Positions 52,227 through 62,893 of a stretch of 64,000 nucleotides of DNA are shown here, one piece after another. This DNA is from Sulfuritalea sp. Lineage in GTDB: Bacteria; Pseudomonadota; Gammaproteobacteria; Burkholderiales; Rhodocyclaceae. Below the pieces are notes generated by a model. The model was not told the DNA's origin, searched no databases, and saw only the letters and a list, made by a program, of their open reading frames with translations. Within the stretch, counting starts at the first letter, position 1. Each line of letters opens with the position of its first letter. The DNA is taken from assembly GCA_022842325.1 (NCBI GenBank), contig JALHPU010000012.1, positions 49,921 to 113,920 on the forward strand. Direction: 5' to 3'. Position numbers and translations under genes: made by a program.

Positions 52227-55200
52227 CGGGCAACTCCGGAAAAACGGCGCATGAACATCCAGTAGAGAAGGGGCATGACGAACAAGGTGAGCACAGTCGA
52301 GAAACCCAGGCCCCAGACGATGGAGGCCGCGACCGGACCCCACAGCAGCGACTTGCCGCCGAGGCCGACGGCCAGCGAGAACAGGCCACCGATGGTAGTG
52401 ACCGAGGTGATCAGGATCGGCACCACGCGCCGGCGCGCCGCATACACGGCGGCATGCAGCACGCTCATACCCGAGGCCAGGCGCTCGTTGGCCGCGTCGA
52501 TCAGCACGATGGCCGAATTGACCGCGATGCCGGTCAGCGCGATGACGCCGTAGAGGGTATAGAGCGAGAGCGGAATGCGCGCCACCAGCAAGCCGAGGAT
52601 CACGCCGGTGAAGGCCAGCGGCACGGTGACCAGGATCAGCATGGGCTGCGCATAGCTCTTGAACTGCGCGGCGAGGATCAGGTAGATGAGCCCCACGCCC
52701 ATCAGGAACAGCACGGCCATGGCATCGAGGCTTTCCTGGATGTCGTCGAGTTCGCCGGAGAAATCGATGTCGGTGTTGGGGAACTGTGTGGCGAGCTTCT
52801 TCCACTCCGCGGCGATGATCTTGTTCGCTGCCACGGTGTCGGTCACGGTCTTGTCGAGGTCGGCTTCGACCGTGATCGCGCGGCGCAGGTTGTAGTGCTT
52901 GATGACGCCCTTGCCAAGGCGCGTCTCTTCGGTCACCAGCGCGCGCAGCGTGGTGTTGCCGCCGGCAGGCAGGGCGATCGGATCGTCGAGCAGGCCGGTG
53001 ATGTCGGCGCCGACGGTGCCGGCGGATTTGCCGTTCCCGGCACCGTGCTTCGCGCGCACCCGCAGTTCGACCTTCTCGCCCTTGTCGCGCATCATCGCCA
53101 CGATTTCGCCGTCGGCGTGCAGGCGCAGCAGCCGCGCCACCTTGCCGGCGTCCAGCCCGGAGGCGCGCAGTGCGCCGCGGTCCAGCGCCAGCACCAGCTC
53201 CGGGCGGCCGGGGATGTCGTCGTCGGCCACGTCCCTGGCGCCAGGCACTGCACGCACGATGGCCAAAAGAGCGTCGCCGGCGGCGCGCAGTTCCTGCGGA
53301 TCGTCGTTGCGCACCCGCGCCTTGACCGGCTTGGCCAGCGGCGGGCCTCCCGAAATCATGGTGAAGGTGATCTTGCCCGGGGTCGGCGTGGCCTCGACGT
53401 CGGCGCGCATGGCCTCGACGATCTCGGCCACTTCGCGACCGCCGTTGCGGGGATTCAGCGACACCGTGACCTGGCCGTAGGATTCGCCGTAAAGCGGCTC
53501 GGTATCGGAGAACTTGACGCCGGCATAGGACGCCAGGTTGCGCGCCTCATTCGGCTTGAGATGCTTGCGCACGACCGCTTCGAGACGCTCGGCATTGGCC
53601 AGCGTCTGCTCGATCGGCGCGCCGGCCGGCATGTCGACATTGACGTAGAACAGCCGCATCGGATCGAAGGCGAAGAACTGGATGCGCACCAGGCCCACGC
53701 CCACGGCCGCCACCGCACCCAGCATCAGCGTGACGGCGATGACCAGCGAACGCTTCGGTCGGCGCATGATCCACAGCAGCCAGCGCGAATACTTGACGCG
53801 CAGAAAATGGTTGAAGCGGTCGCGCCAGTTGTTGAGGTGGCCGTCGCCAGGCTTGGGCGCCAGCACCGCCATATGCGCCGGCAGCATCCAGTAGGCCTCG
53901 ATCAGGCTGATGGCGAGGCCCAGCGTGACGACGAAGGGAATCACGAACATGAACTTGCCGACGATGCCGGGCAGCAGCATCAGCGGCAGGAAGGCGGCGA
54001 TGGTGGTCAGCACCGAGGCAGTCACCGGCGCGAAGACTTCCCTCACGGCACCGATCGCGGCGGTGTGCACCGGTTCGCCGCGCTGCATGCGGTAGTAGAT
54101 GGTCTCGACCACCACCACGGCATCGTCCACCAGCATGCCGAGCACGATGACCACGCCGAGCAGCACCGAGATGTTCAGCGTGTAACCCAGCGCGTTGAGA
54201 ATGGCAAAGGTGCCGGCCAGCGAAAACGGAATGCCGAGGCCGACCAGGATCGCGATGCGCGTGCCGAGGAACAGCCAGCAGATCGCCAGCACCAGCACCA
54301 GACCCTGCAGCGCGTTGCGCTCCATGGTGGTGATCGCCTCGCGCGTCGGCACCGTCTGGTCGTCGAGCAGCTGCAACTGCACGCCGTCATTGGTGAAACG
54401 CGGATTCTGCTGGGCGATGTAGCTGTCGAGGCGTTCGATCAGTTGCAGCGTATTGGTGCGGCTCTTCTTGGTCACGGCGAGGATCACCGCGCCCTTGCCC
54501 TGATAGCTGGCCAGGCTGCCGGCCTTGGCGCGGCCGCGCGAGACCTCGGCGACGTTGCCCAGCGGTACCGGCTCGCGCCGCGTCGCGCTGCTGACCGGAA
54601 TGCGGGCGATCTCATCTGGATCGGCGGTCTGGCCGACGACGCGCACCAGCCAGGCGGTGCGCTCCGCGTCGCCGGCGGTTTCGACCTTGCCGGCGAAGGT
54701 ATCGCGGAACCAGGCCATGACGGCATCGGACGCATCGGTGGCGGTGAGTCCCCGGTTGGCCAGCGCCACCGGATCGAACTCGACCTGCAGTTCGGGATCA
54801 CGCAATCCCGTGGCGAACACCTGGTCCACGCCGGCGATACGCTCGATGTCATCCTTGAACTGCCGTGCCCTGCCGCGCAGCAGTTCGTCGGCGGCCTGGC
54901 CGGTGACCAGCACCATGGCCGTCGGGAAGCCGTTCGAGGTGGTGATCTCCAGCACGCGCGGGTCCTTGGCCTCGACCGGCAGCTCGCTCTTGGCCTTGTT
55001 CTGGATTTCGCGGCGCAGGTCGTTGATGCGCTTGTCGAAGACGCGCTCGTCGATGTCGCGGAAGCGCACCAGGATCGAGGCGATGTTTTCGCGCGAGGAC
55101 GACATCACGAAGCGGATGTCGGCGACGCCCTTGATCGCGTCCTCCAGCGGCTTGGTCACGCGCTTTTCGACGTCCTCGGCCGAGGCACCGGGCAGCACCG

Positions 55201-55345
55201 CGGTGACCATGACCCAGTTGAAGTTGATCTCCGGGTCCTGCTCGCGCGGCATGGCGAGATAGGCCAGCGCGCCCATGACCAGCACCACCGCGAAGGCGAT
55301 GTTGGCCAGCGGGTGGTTCTGGATCAGCCTCGCGTAGAAACTCAT
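52223..55345 (-). CDS. RND efflux transporter permease, pair 1
   Basis: A 1040-residue RND pump starting at ATG 55345 (MSFYARLIQNHPLANIAFAVVLVMG); the frame is open further upstream but that part lies in the adaptor gene. GMLVDDAVVVVETIYYRMQRG holds the TM4 Asp pair. It is not closely similar to the second RND protein, so the operon is not a simple gene duplication. ATG overlaps the adaptor 1 stop as ATGA. A long antisense frame on the plus strand is a GC-bias shadow. Confidence 0.92.
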   Translation of the reverse strand: MSFYARLIQNHPLANIAFAVVLVMGALAYLAMPREQDPEINFNWVMVTAVLPGASAEDVEKRVTKPLEDAIKGVADIRFVMSSSRENIASILVRFRDIDERVFDKRINDLRREIQNKAKSELPVEAKDPRVLEITTSNGFPTAMVLVTGQAADELLRGRARQFKDDIERIAGVDQVFATGLRDPELQVEFDPVALANRGLTATDASDAVMAWFRDTFAGKVETAGDAERTAWLVRVVGQTADPDEIARIPVSSATRREPVPLGNVAEVSRGRAKAGSLASYQGKGAVILAVTKKSRTNTLQLIERLDSYIAQQNPRFTNDGVQLQLLDDQTVPTREAITTMERNALQGLVLVLAICWLFLGTRIAILVGLGIPFSLAGTFAILNALGYTLNISVLLGVVIVLGMLVDDAVVVVETIYYRMQRGEPVHTAAIGAVREVFAPVTASVLTTIAAFLPLMLLPGIVGKFMFVIPFVVTLGLAISLIEAYWMLPAHMAVLAPKPGDGHLNNWRDRFNHFLRVKYSRWLLWIMRRPKRSLVIAVTLMLGAVAAVGVGLVRIQFFAFDPMRLFYVNVDMPAGAPIEQTLANAERLEAVVRKHLKPNEARNLASYAGVKFSDTEPLYGESYGQVTVSLNPRNGGREVAEIVEAMRADVEATPTPGKITFTMISGGPPLAKPVKARVRNDDPQELRAAGDALLAIVRAVPGARDVADDDIPGRPELVLALDRGALRASGLDAGKVARLLRLHADGEIVAMMRDKGEKVELRVRAKHGAGNGKSAGTVGADITGLLDDPIALPAGGNTTLRALVTEETRLGKGVIKHYNLRRAITVEADLDKTVTDTVAANKIIAAEWKKLATQFPNTDIDFSGELDDIQESLDAMAVLFLMGVGLIYLILAAQFKSYAQPMLILVTVPLAFTGVILGLLVARIPLSLYTLYGVIALTGIAVNSAIVLIDAANERLASGMSVLHAAVYAARRRVVPILITSVTTIGGLFSLAVGLGGKSLLWGPVAASIVWGLGFSTVLTLFVMPLLYWMFMRRFSGVAR

Positions 55346-56391
55346 TTCGCGGCCGGCGCCTGATCGAGCGCGACGCTCATCCCGTCCTGCAGCGCGTGGC
55401 GACCGCGGGTGACGATAAGCACATCCGGCTGAAAGTCGGCGCTGGCGGGACGCCCCTCCTGGGCCTGTGGCAGTTCGCGGAAGCTCGCCTTGCCGCCGTC
55501 GAGCACGAATACGCCGTAGCGGCCATTGCGCCGCAGGATGTAGTCGGCCGGGATGTGCGGTCGCGGGTCGCGCCAGACCAGGCGGCCCTCGCTGCCGGGT
55601 GCCGGCGCCGGACCGACGAAACGATAGCGCGCCTCGACCGTGCGCGCCTCGCGGCTGATTGCGCCGGAGATGCGCAGCGGCGTCAGGGCGTGGGTCTGGC
55701 CGGCGGCGGCGAACTCGACCTTCGCCGCGGCCGCCAGTCCTTCCGCATCGCGCGCCTGGACCTGGGCCACCACCTGCAGGTCGCTGGTATCTGCCAGGGT
55801 CAGCAGCGGCGTGCCCGGCGCCGCGAGTTCCCCGACCTGGGCCGTGCGTGCCCTGACGATGCCGCTGAAGGGCGCGGTGATGACGCACTTGTCGACGCCG
55901 CGCCGCGCCGAATCGCGGTTGGCGCGTGCCGCCTGCACATCGGCCTGGGTCGCTGCGAGTTCGGTTTCGCGCAGCGTCAGCGCCTCGGCGGAGATGAAGT
56001 TCTTCTCGCGCAGGGAGCGCGCCCGCGCCATCTGCGCCTCGGCCTGGGCCAGGCGCGCGGCGCTTTGCGCCAGCCCGGCCGCGGCACGCGCCAGCGCCAG
56101 TTCGGCATCCTTCGCATCGAGCCGTACCAGCACCTGGCCGGCCTTGACGGCGTCGCCGCTATCGACCGCAATCGCCACGATGCGCGCAGAGGCGTCGGCC
56201 GCCAGTCGGGTTTCGTTCTTGCCCAGCACCGTCGCCGGCGCCTCGCGCTCGGGGTGGAATCCGAGTTCGCCGAAACGCACGGCGCCGACCGCGAGCGTCG
56301 CGGCCGCAGCCGGCGGCGCCTCGGTCGGCTTTTCGCCACAGGCCGCCAGCAGCAGCGACAGGCTCGATGCAAGCAGGACCAAAGGTTTCAC
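55342..56391 (-). CDS. RND periplasmic adaptor (membrane fusion protein), pair 1
   Basis: A 349-residue adaptor with a lipoprotein signal (LLAAC, Cys18). DASARIVAIAVDSGDAVKAGQVLVRLDAKDAELAL is the lipoyl half, followed by a short hairpin and GIVRARTAQVGELAAPGTPLLTLADTSDL. The start is GTG 56391, overlapping the TetR stop as GTGA; upstream frame is TetR coding. It differs from adaptor 2 in sequence. Together with RND pair 1 it forms the first of two complete adaptor-pump sets under one regulator. Confidence 0.9.
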   Translation of the reverse strand: MKPLVLLASSLSLLLAACGEKPTEAPPAAAATLAVGAVRFGELGFHPEREAPATVLGKNETRLAADASARIVAIAVDSGDAVKAGQVLVRLDAKDAELALARAAAGLAQSAARLAQAEAQMARARSLREKNFISAEALTLRETELAATQADVQAARANRDSARRGVDKCVITAPFSGIVRARTAQVGELAAPGTPLLTLADTSDLQVVAQVQARDAEGLAAAAKVEFAAAGQTHALTPLRISGAISREARTVEARYRFVGPAPAPGSEGRLVWRDPRPHIPADYILRRNGRYGVFVLDGGKASFRELPQAQEGRPASADFQPDVLIVTRGRHALQDGMSVALDQAPAAK

Positions 56392-57044
56392 TTTGTCGTT
56401 CTCCGTTTGCCGGATGCGACCGGCGCCGCCAGGCCGCGCAAGGCCAGGTCGAGGTGGGTATCCAGGTAGTCCTGCGGATCGTGCGCGACGCCGCAGCAGG
56501 CGCCCAGCGAATAGCGCCAGATCAGCAGCATCAGCACCGGCGCGAAGATCACGTCGATCGCGGTCTCGACGTCGACCGCGCGGAACTCGCCGGCGTCGAT
56601 GCCGCGCTGCAGAGTGCGCCGCATCAGCTCGCGGCCGCGGGTGATCACGGTGTCGTGGTAATAGATCGCCAGTTCGGGAAAGTTGCCCGCCTCGCTGATC
56701 ATCAACTTGGGCACGCCGGCCAGGTGGGTGCTGCCGATGCGCTGCCACCATTCATTGATCAGGGCGCGCAGCAGGTCCGCGGCGCTGCCCTTGAAGCCAT
56801 CGACCAGACCCGCGCCCTGTTCCAGAATCGGCACGATGCCTTCCTGGATCACTGCCTTGAACAGCGCCTCCTTGCTGTCAAAGTAGAGGTAGAGCGTGCC
56901 CTTCGACACCCCGGCGCGTGCCGCGACGTCCTCCAGCCGGGTACCGACGAAGCCCTTTTCGACGAACAACTCCAGCGCCGCCGCCATGAGTTCGGCGGGA
57001 CGCGCCTCCTTGCGGCGCTGGCGGGGGTGGCTGACGGCTTCCAT
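56388..57044 (-). CDS. TetR/AcrR-family transcriptional regulator
   Basis: A 218-residue TetR-type regulator. The N-terminal HTH is ELMAAALELFVEKGFVGTRLEDVAARAGVSKGTLYLYFDSKEALFKAVI; the remaining C-terminal domain would bind the inducing ligand. It heads the RND operon and should repress it from the palindrome 16 bases upstream of its ATG (57060-57073). ATG 57044. The operon is TetR, adaptor, RND, adaptor, RND, joined by 4-nt overlaps. Confidence 0.92.
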   Translation of the reverse strand: MEAVSHPRQRRKEARPAELMAAALELFVEKGFVGTRLEDVAARAGVSKGTLYLYFDSKEALFKAVIQEGIVPILEQGAGLVDGFKGSAADLLRALINEWWQRIGSTHLAGVPKLMISEAGNFPELAIYYHDTVITRGRELMRRTLQRGIDAGEFRAVDVETAIDVIFAPVLMLLIWRYSLGACCGVAHDPQDYLDTHLDLALRGLAAPVASGKRRTTK

Positions 57045-57059
57045 GCGATATCTCTAATT

Positions 57060-57073
57060 ACTGACCGGTCAGT
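57060..57073. promoter_or_regulatory. TetR-type operator palindrome
   Basis: ACTGACCGGTCAGT is a perfect 14-bp palindrome upstream of the tetR ATG; together with the next bases it gives TACTGACCGGTCAGTCAGTA, a common form of TetR/AcrR site. Expected to mediate autorepression of the TetR-RND operon. Confidence 0.75.
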
Positions 57074-57213
57074 CAGTATATAGAAGGATAAGCGGGCGTC
57101 AAGCCCTGCGCCCGACGCCGGGCGTGCCGCGGCATTTCCGCGGTATGCTCACCGCTGCCGCGTCCAGGGTCAGCCCCGGCGCCCCGCCCGTGGCACCCGT
57201 CAAGGAAGACCCC

Positions 57214-58254
57214 ATGCGCATCGAAGAAGAGCTCAAGCTCGATTTTCAGGACGTGCTGATCCGGCCCAAGCGTTCGACGCTGACTTCGCGCTCGGACGTC
57301 GACATTTCGCGCGAGTTCGTCTTCCGCCATTCCGGGCGCCGCTACCACGGCGTGCCGATCATCGCCGCCAACATGGATACCGTCGGCACCTTCGAAATGG
57401 CCCGGGCGCTGGGTCGGCACCACCTGGCGACGGCGCTGCACAAGCATTACGAAGAGGCCGAACTGGTGGCCTATTTCCGGGCCCTGCCGGAATCGGCGAC
57501 GGTGTTCTATTCGATGGGCATCACGCGCGAGGACTACGACAAGTTCTGCCGCGTCAAGCAGCAGGCCGGCGATGCGATCGCCTATGTCTGCGTCGATGTC
57601 GCCAACGGCTATACAAAATCCTTCGTCGATTTCCTGCACAAGCTGCGCGCGGCGCATCCGGCCATCACCATCATGGCCGGCAACGTCGTCACCGGCGAAA
57701 TGGCCGAGGAACTGATCCTCGACGGCGCCGACATCGTCAAGGTCGGCATCGGCCCCGGCTCGGTATGCACCACGCGCAAGATGACCGGCATCGGCTATCC
57801 GCAGCTCTCCGCCATCATCGAATGCGCCGACGCCGCCCACGGCCTCGGCGGGCTGATCTGCGCCGACGGCGGCTGTACTTCGCCGGGCGACCTGGCCAAG
57901 GCCTTCGGCGGCGGCGCCGACTTCGTCATGCTCGGCGGCATGCTCGCCGGCCACGACGAATGCATGGGCGAAACCGTCCTGCAGCACGGCGTGCAGAAGC
58001 TGCGCTTCTACGGCATGAGCTCGCGCGCGGCGATGGACAAGCATGCCGGCGGCGTTGCCAACTATCGCGCCGCCGAGGGCAAGGAAGTGCTGCTCGACCA
58101 TCGCGGCCCGGTGGACAACACGCTGCAGGAAATCCTCGGCGGCGTGCGCTCGGCCTGCACCTATGTCGGCGCGCACAAGCTGCGCGAATTGTCGAAGCGC
58201 ACCACCTTCATCCGCGTCGCGCGGCAGTTGAACGAAGTGTTCGGCCAATCCTGA
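57214..58254 (+). CDS. guaC: GMP reductase
   Basis: A 346-residue enzyme, one residue shorter than E. coli GuaC, converting GMP to IMP with NADPH in purine salvage. [22 protein letters not shown] opens it; [20 protein letters not shown] contains the catalytic Cys185, and [31 protein letters not shown] is the phosphate-binding region. ATG 57214 has AAGGAAG before it; the upstream in-frame extension to 57124 lacks conservation. Orientation is opposite to the TetR operon, with 170 bases between. Confidence 0.95.
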   Translation: MRIEEELKLDFQDVLIRPKRSTLTSRSDVDISREFVFRHSGRRYHGVPIIAANMDTVGTFEMARALGRHHLATALHKHYEEAELVAYFRALPESATVFYSMGITREDYDKFCRVKQQAGDAIAYVCVDVANGYTKSFVDFLHKLRAAHPAITIMAGNVVTGEMAEELILDGADIVKVGIGPGSVCTTRKMTGIGYPQLSAIIECADAAHGLGGLICADGGCTSPGDLAKAFGGGADFVMLGGMLAGHDECMGETVLQHGVQKLRFYGMSSRAAMDKHAGGVANYRAAEGKEVLLDHRGPVDNTLQEILGGVRSACTYVGAHKLRELSKRTTFIRVARQLNEVFGQS

Positions 58255-58258
58255 CGCC

Positions 58259-58894
58259 ATGCACATCCGGATCGCCCGCGGCCTTGCCGCGCTATGCGTT
58301 GTGCTGCTGGCCGTCGCCTGCGGCGGCGACAAGAAGGAAGCTGCGCTGCCGTCCGGCAGCAAGGTGCTGGCGCTGGGCGACAGCCTGACCGCGCCGCACG
58401 GCGTCAAGCCCGGCGAAGACTGGCCGACGCTGCTGGGGCAGAAAACCGGCTGGGTGGTGATCAATGCCGGCATCAGCGGCAACACCAGCGCCCAGGCCCT
58501 CGAGCGCCTGCCGGCGCTGCTCGACGAACACCAGCCGCAACTGGTGCTGGTCAGCCTTGGCGGCAACGACATGCTGCGCAAGATGTCGCAGGCGCAGACG
58601 GTGGCCAACCTCGGGCGCATGCTCGACCTGGCCAAAGCCAGCGGCGCCAGGACGGTACTGCTGGCGACGCCGAAACCCAGCATCGCCGGCGCGGTGTTCA
58701 ACAGTCTTTCTCCGGCGGACTTCTACGCCGACGTGGCCAAGGACAAGAAAGTGCCGCTGATCAAGGATGCGCTGCCCGAGGTGCTGTCCGACACCGCGCT
58801 GAAGGGCGACCAGTTGCACCCCAACGCCGCCGGCCATGCCCTGCTCGGCGAGAAGATCCACGAGAGCCTGAAGAAAATCGGCTTCGCCCGTTGA
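58259..58894 (+). CDS. GDSL/SGNH esterase (TesA/arylesterase-like lipoprotein)
   Basis: A 211-residue protein. The N-terminus is a lipoprotein signal with LAVAC (Cys21). VLALGDSLTAPHG contains the nucleophile Ser42; VINAGISGNTSAQAL is block II, LVSLGGNDMLRK block III, and GDQLHPNAAGHALLG block V. This is the TesA/arylesterase-type SGNH family (lysophospholipase and acyl-thioesterase activity). Here a lipoprotein anchor replaces the usual secreted signal, so it probably works at the periplasmic membrane face. Four bases from the guaC stop. Confidence 0.88.
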   Translation: MHIRIARGLAALCVVLLAVACGGDKKEAALPSGSKVLALGDSLTAPHGVKPGEDWPTLLGQKTGWVVINAGISGNTSAQALERLPALLDEHQPQLVLVSLGGNDMLRKMSQAQTVANLGRMLDLAKASGARTVLLATPKPSIAGAVFNSLSPADFYADVAKDKKVPLIKDALPEVLSDTALKGDQLHPNAAGHALLGEKIHESLKKIGFAR

Positions 58895-60856
<1,962 letters not shown>

Positions 60857-60884
60857 CTTGCATGCAGCGGATAGTCGCACCCCT

Positions 60885-61012
60885 GATGATGAAACAATGC
60901 AAGAACGGCAAATGGGCCCGCCCCTCCCATCCTCCCCTCACGGGGAGGCTTCTGATCAGCTCGCTTCGCTCGACTGTCACCCGTCGCTCCGAACGAGTTA
61001 TTTCACGTTAAA
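60885..61012. repeat. dispersed intergenic repeat, copy B
   Basis: GATGATGAAACA...TTTCACGTTAAA family. It contains GGGCCCGCCCCTCCCATC, the short hairpin CCCCTCACGGGG and a CTCGCTTCGCTCGA block. It lies between thiC and the YkgJ-like gene and is open in the frame of that gene. It is directly followed by AGTCGGCGCTGGC (61013-61025), the end of the 51-nt intragenic element. Confidence 0.85.
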
Positions 61013-61043
61013 AGTCGGCGCTGGCGACACGGTGCTCAAGACC

Positions 61044-61283
61044 ATGGACTGCCGACCCGGCTGCGGCGCCTGCTGCATCGCGCCTTCGATCAGCACCCTG
61101 GACAAGCCGGCCGGCGAGCCCTGCGTGCACCTGACGCCCGACTATCGCTGCACACTGTTCGGCAGTTTGCGGCGCCCGTCATGCTGCGGCGGCCTGCGGG
61201 CCTCAATTGAGATGTGCGGCGACAACCGTGAACACGCCCTGGCCTGGCTGGCGCAACTGGAGGCGGATACCGCCGCATGCTAG
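61044..61283 (+). CDS. YkgJ-family cysteine-cluster protein
   Basis: About 79 residues from ATG 61044; GTG 61032 is an alternative start (VLKTMDC). The sequence begins MDCRPGCGACCIAPSISTLDKPAGEPCVHL, with a Cys cluster (CxxCxxC...C...C...CC) and a short hydrophilic tail, typical of the YkgJ/UPF0153 family of likely metal-binding proteins. The frame is open upstream through repeat copy B to 60858, so longer N-termini would consist of repeat sequence. Function unknown; probable Zn or Fe-S binding. Confidence 0.8.
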   Translation: MDCRPGCGACCIAPSISTLDKPAGEPCVHLTPDYRCTLFGSLRRPSCCGGLRASIEMCGDNREHALAWLAQLEADTAAC

Positions 61284-61322
61284 ACTCGGCGCCCTCCCCT
61301 GGCGCCTTTTTATTCTCCTGAC

Positions 61323-62147
61323 ATGGACTTCCACCCGCTGCTGCAGGCGCTGATTCTCGGCCTGGTCGAAGGCTTCACCGAATTCCTGCCAGTGTCGTCC
61401 ACCGGCCACCTGATCCTCGCCGGCGACCTGCTCAAGTTCAACGACGAGCGCGGCAAGCTGTTCCTGATCGTGATCCAGGCCGCGGCGATGCTGGCCATCG
61501 TCTGGGAATACCGCGCGCGCTTCGGCCACGTGCTGGCCGGGCTCGGCAGCGACCCGGTGGCGCAACGCTTCGTGCTCAACATCGCGGTCGCCTTCATGCC
61601 GCTGGCGGTGCTCGGCCTGCTGTTCGGCAAGGCGATCAAGGCCACGCTGTTCAACCCGGTGGCGGTGGCGACGGCCTTCATCGTCGGCGCCTTCATCATC
61701 CTCTGGGCCGAAAAGCGCCAGCACACGGTGCGCATCGATAGCGTCGATCAGCTGACGCCGATGGATGCGTTCAAGCTCGGCCTGGCCCAGGCCTGTGCGC
61801 TGATCCCCGGCACCTCGCGCTCGGGCGCCACCATCATCGGCGGCCTGCTGTTCGGCCTGTCGCGCAAGGCGGCGACCGAGTTTTCCTTCTTCCTCGCCGT
61901 GCCGACGCTGATGGCCGCCAGCGCCTACCAGCTGTACAAGGAACGCCACCTGCTGGCCTTCGACGACCTCGGCCTGTGGCTGGTCGGCTGCGCCGCCTCC
62001 TTCGTCTCGGCCTTTCTCTGCGTGCGCTGGCTGCTGCGCTTCATCTCGACCCACGACTTCACCATCTTTGCCTGGTACCGCATCGCCTTCGGCATCGTGG
62101 TACTGGCCACCTGGCAGATGGGCGTCGTCGATTGGAGCGCGCCTTGA
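61323..62147 (+). CDS. uppP: undecaprenyl-diphosphatase
   Basis: A 274-residue integral membrane phosphatase (BacA type) recycling undecaprenyl diphosphate to the monophosphate carrier used for peptidoglycan and O-antigen synthesis. [19 protein letters not shown] and [33 protein letters not shown] are the two BacA signature motifs. It probably serves the polysaccharide locus indirectly. Its stop overlaps the following esterase start as TTGA. Confidence 0.95.
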   Translation: MDFHPLLQALILGLVEGFTEFLPVSSTGHLILAGDLLKFNDERGKLFLIVIQAAAMLAIVWEYRARFGHVLAGLGSDPVAQRFVLNIAVAFMPLAVLGLLFGKAIKATLFNPVAVATAFIVGAFIILWAEKRQHTVRIDSVDQLTPMDAFKLGLAQACALIPGTSRSGATIIGGLLFGLSRKAATEFSFFLAVPTLMAASAYQLYKERHLLAFDDLGLWLVGCAASFVSAFLCVRWLLRFISTHDFTIFAWYRIAFGIVVLATWQMGVVDWSAP

Positions 62148-62707
62148 TTCTGTATTTGCATGGCTTCACCAGCGGGCCGCAGTCGCACAAGGCGCAGGCC
62201 CTCGGCGCGCGCATGCGCGAACGCGGGCTCGGCGACAAGTTTCTTTCGCCCCAGCTGCCGGCCTCGCCGCGCGAGGCCATCGCCCTCGCGACCGAACTGA
62301 TCGCCCGCCATGACGTCACCACCGTAGTTGGCTCCTCGCTCGGCGGCTATTACTCGACCTGGCTGGCCGAGACCTTCGACCTCAAGGCGGTGCTGGTCAA
62401 TCCTGCCGTCGTCGCCCACCTTTCGCTGCAGAAATACATCGGCCCGCAGCGCTGGCTTTACACCGGCGAGAGTTTCGATTTCACCATGGAACATGTCGAG
62501 CAGCTCCGCGCGATTGCAGTGCCGGTGCTGAGCAAGCCCGAGCGCTTCTGGCTGCTGGTGGAAGAAGGCGACGAGACGCTTGACTACCGCCAGGCCGTAA
62601 ACCGCTACGCCGGCGCACGGCAGACCGTGCTGCCCGGCGGCGACCACAGCTTCACGCGCTGGGGCGACTACCTCGACCCCATCATCGAGTTCGCCGGGCT
62701 GGCGTAA
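62144..62707 (+). CDS. YqiA-family esterase
   Basis: About 187 residues. [19 protein letters not shown] is the YqiA opening; [16 protein letters not shown] has the GxSxG nucleophile motif and [13 protein letters not shown] the catalytic His. Alpha/beta-hydrolase fold, probably esterase or phospholipase activity of unknown physiological target. TTG 62144 fits a TTGA overlap with uppP; a further TTG at 62132 is possible. The stop is followed by repeat copy C. Confidence 0.85.
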   Translation: MILYLHGFTSGPQSHKAQALGARMRERGLGDKFLSPQLPASPREAIALATELIARHDVTTVVGSSLGGYYSTWLAETFDLKAVLVNPAVVAHLSLQKYIGPQRWLYTGESFDFTMEHVEQLRAIAVPVLSKPERFWLLVEEGDETLDYRQAVNRYAGARQTVLPGGDHSFTRWGDYLDPIIEFAGLA

Positions 62708-62733
62708 CGCTCATGGCTTCGATGAACCACCCC

Positions 62734-62880
62734 GCATCATGAAATACCTTTGCGTCGCAATGCCTCAGGCTGGCAAGTGGGCCCGCCCCCTCCCATCCTC
62801 CCCCTCGCGGGGGAGGCTATCAATTGGCTCGCTGCGCTCGAATTTCACACGGTGCGCTTGGCGAGGCTTTTCACGTTAAA
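62734..62880. repeat. dispersed intergenic repeat, copy C
   Basis: GCATCATGAAATA...TTTCACGTTAAA, with GCAAGTGGGCCCGCC, the hairpin CCCCTCGCGGGGG and GGCTCGCTGCGCTCGAA. It occupies the gap before rarD and is in frame with rarD, whose reading frame is open through it to 62750. Confidence 0.85.
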
Positions 62881-62893
62881 GGCAGCGAACGCC

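Noticed and set aside
52100..55363. Plus-strand open frame of 1087 codons opposite RND pair 1
   Set aside because: The minus strand encodes a clear RND pump. The antisense frame is an artefact of GC-rich codon bias, with Arg/His/Gly-rich composition and no domain.
60858..61043. N-terminal extension of the YkgJ-like protein through the repeat
   Set aside because: The extension is repeat-encoded, Pro/Ser-rich and matches the extension before rarD, so the start is placed at 61044; kept as a finding because translation through it cannot be excluded.
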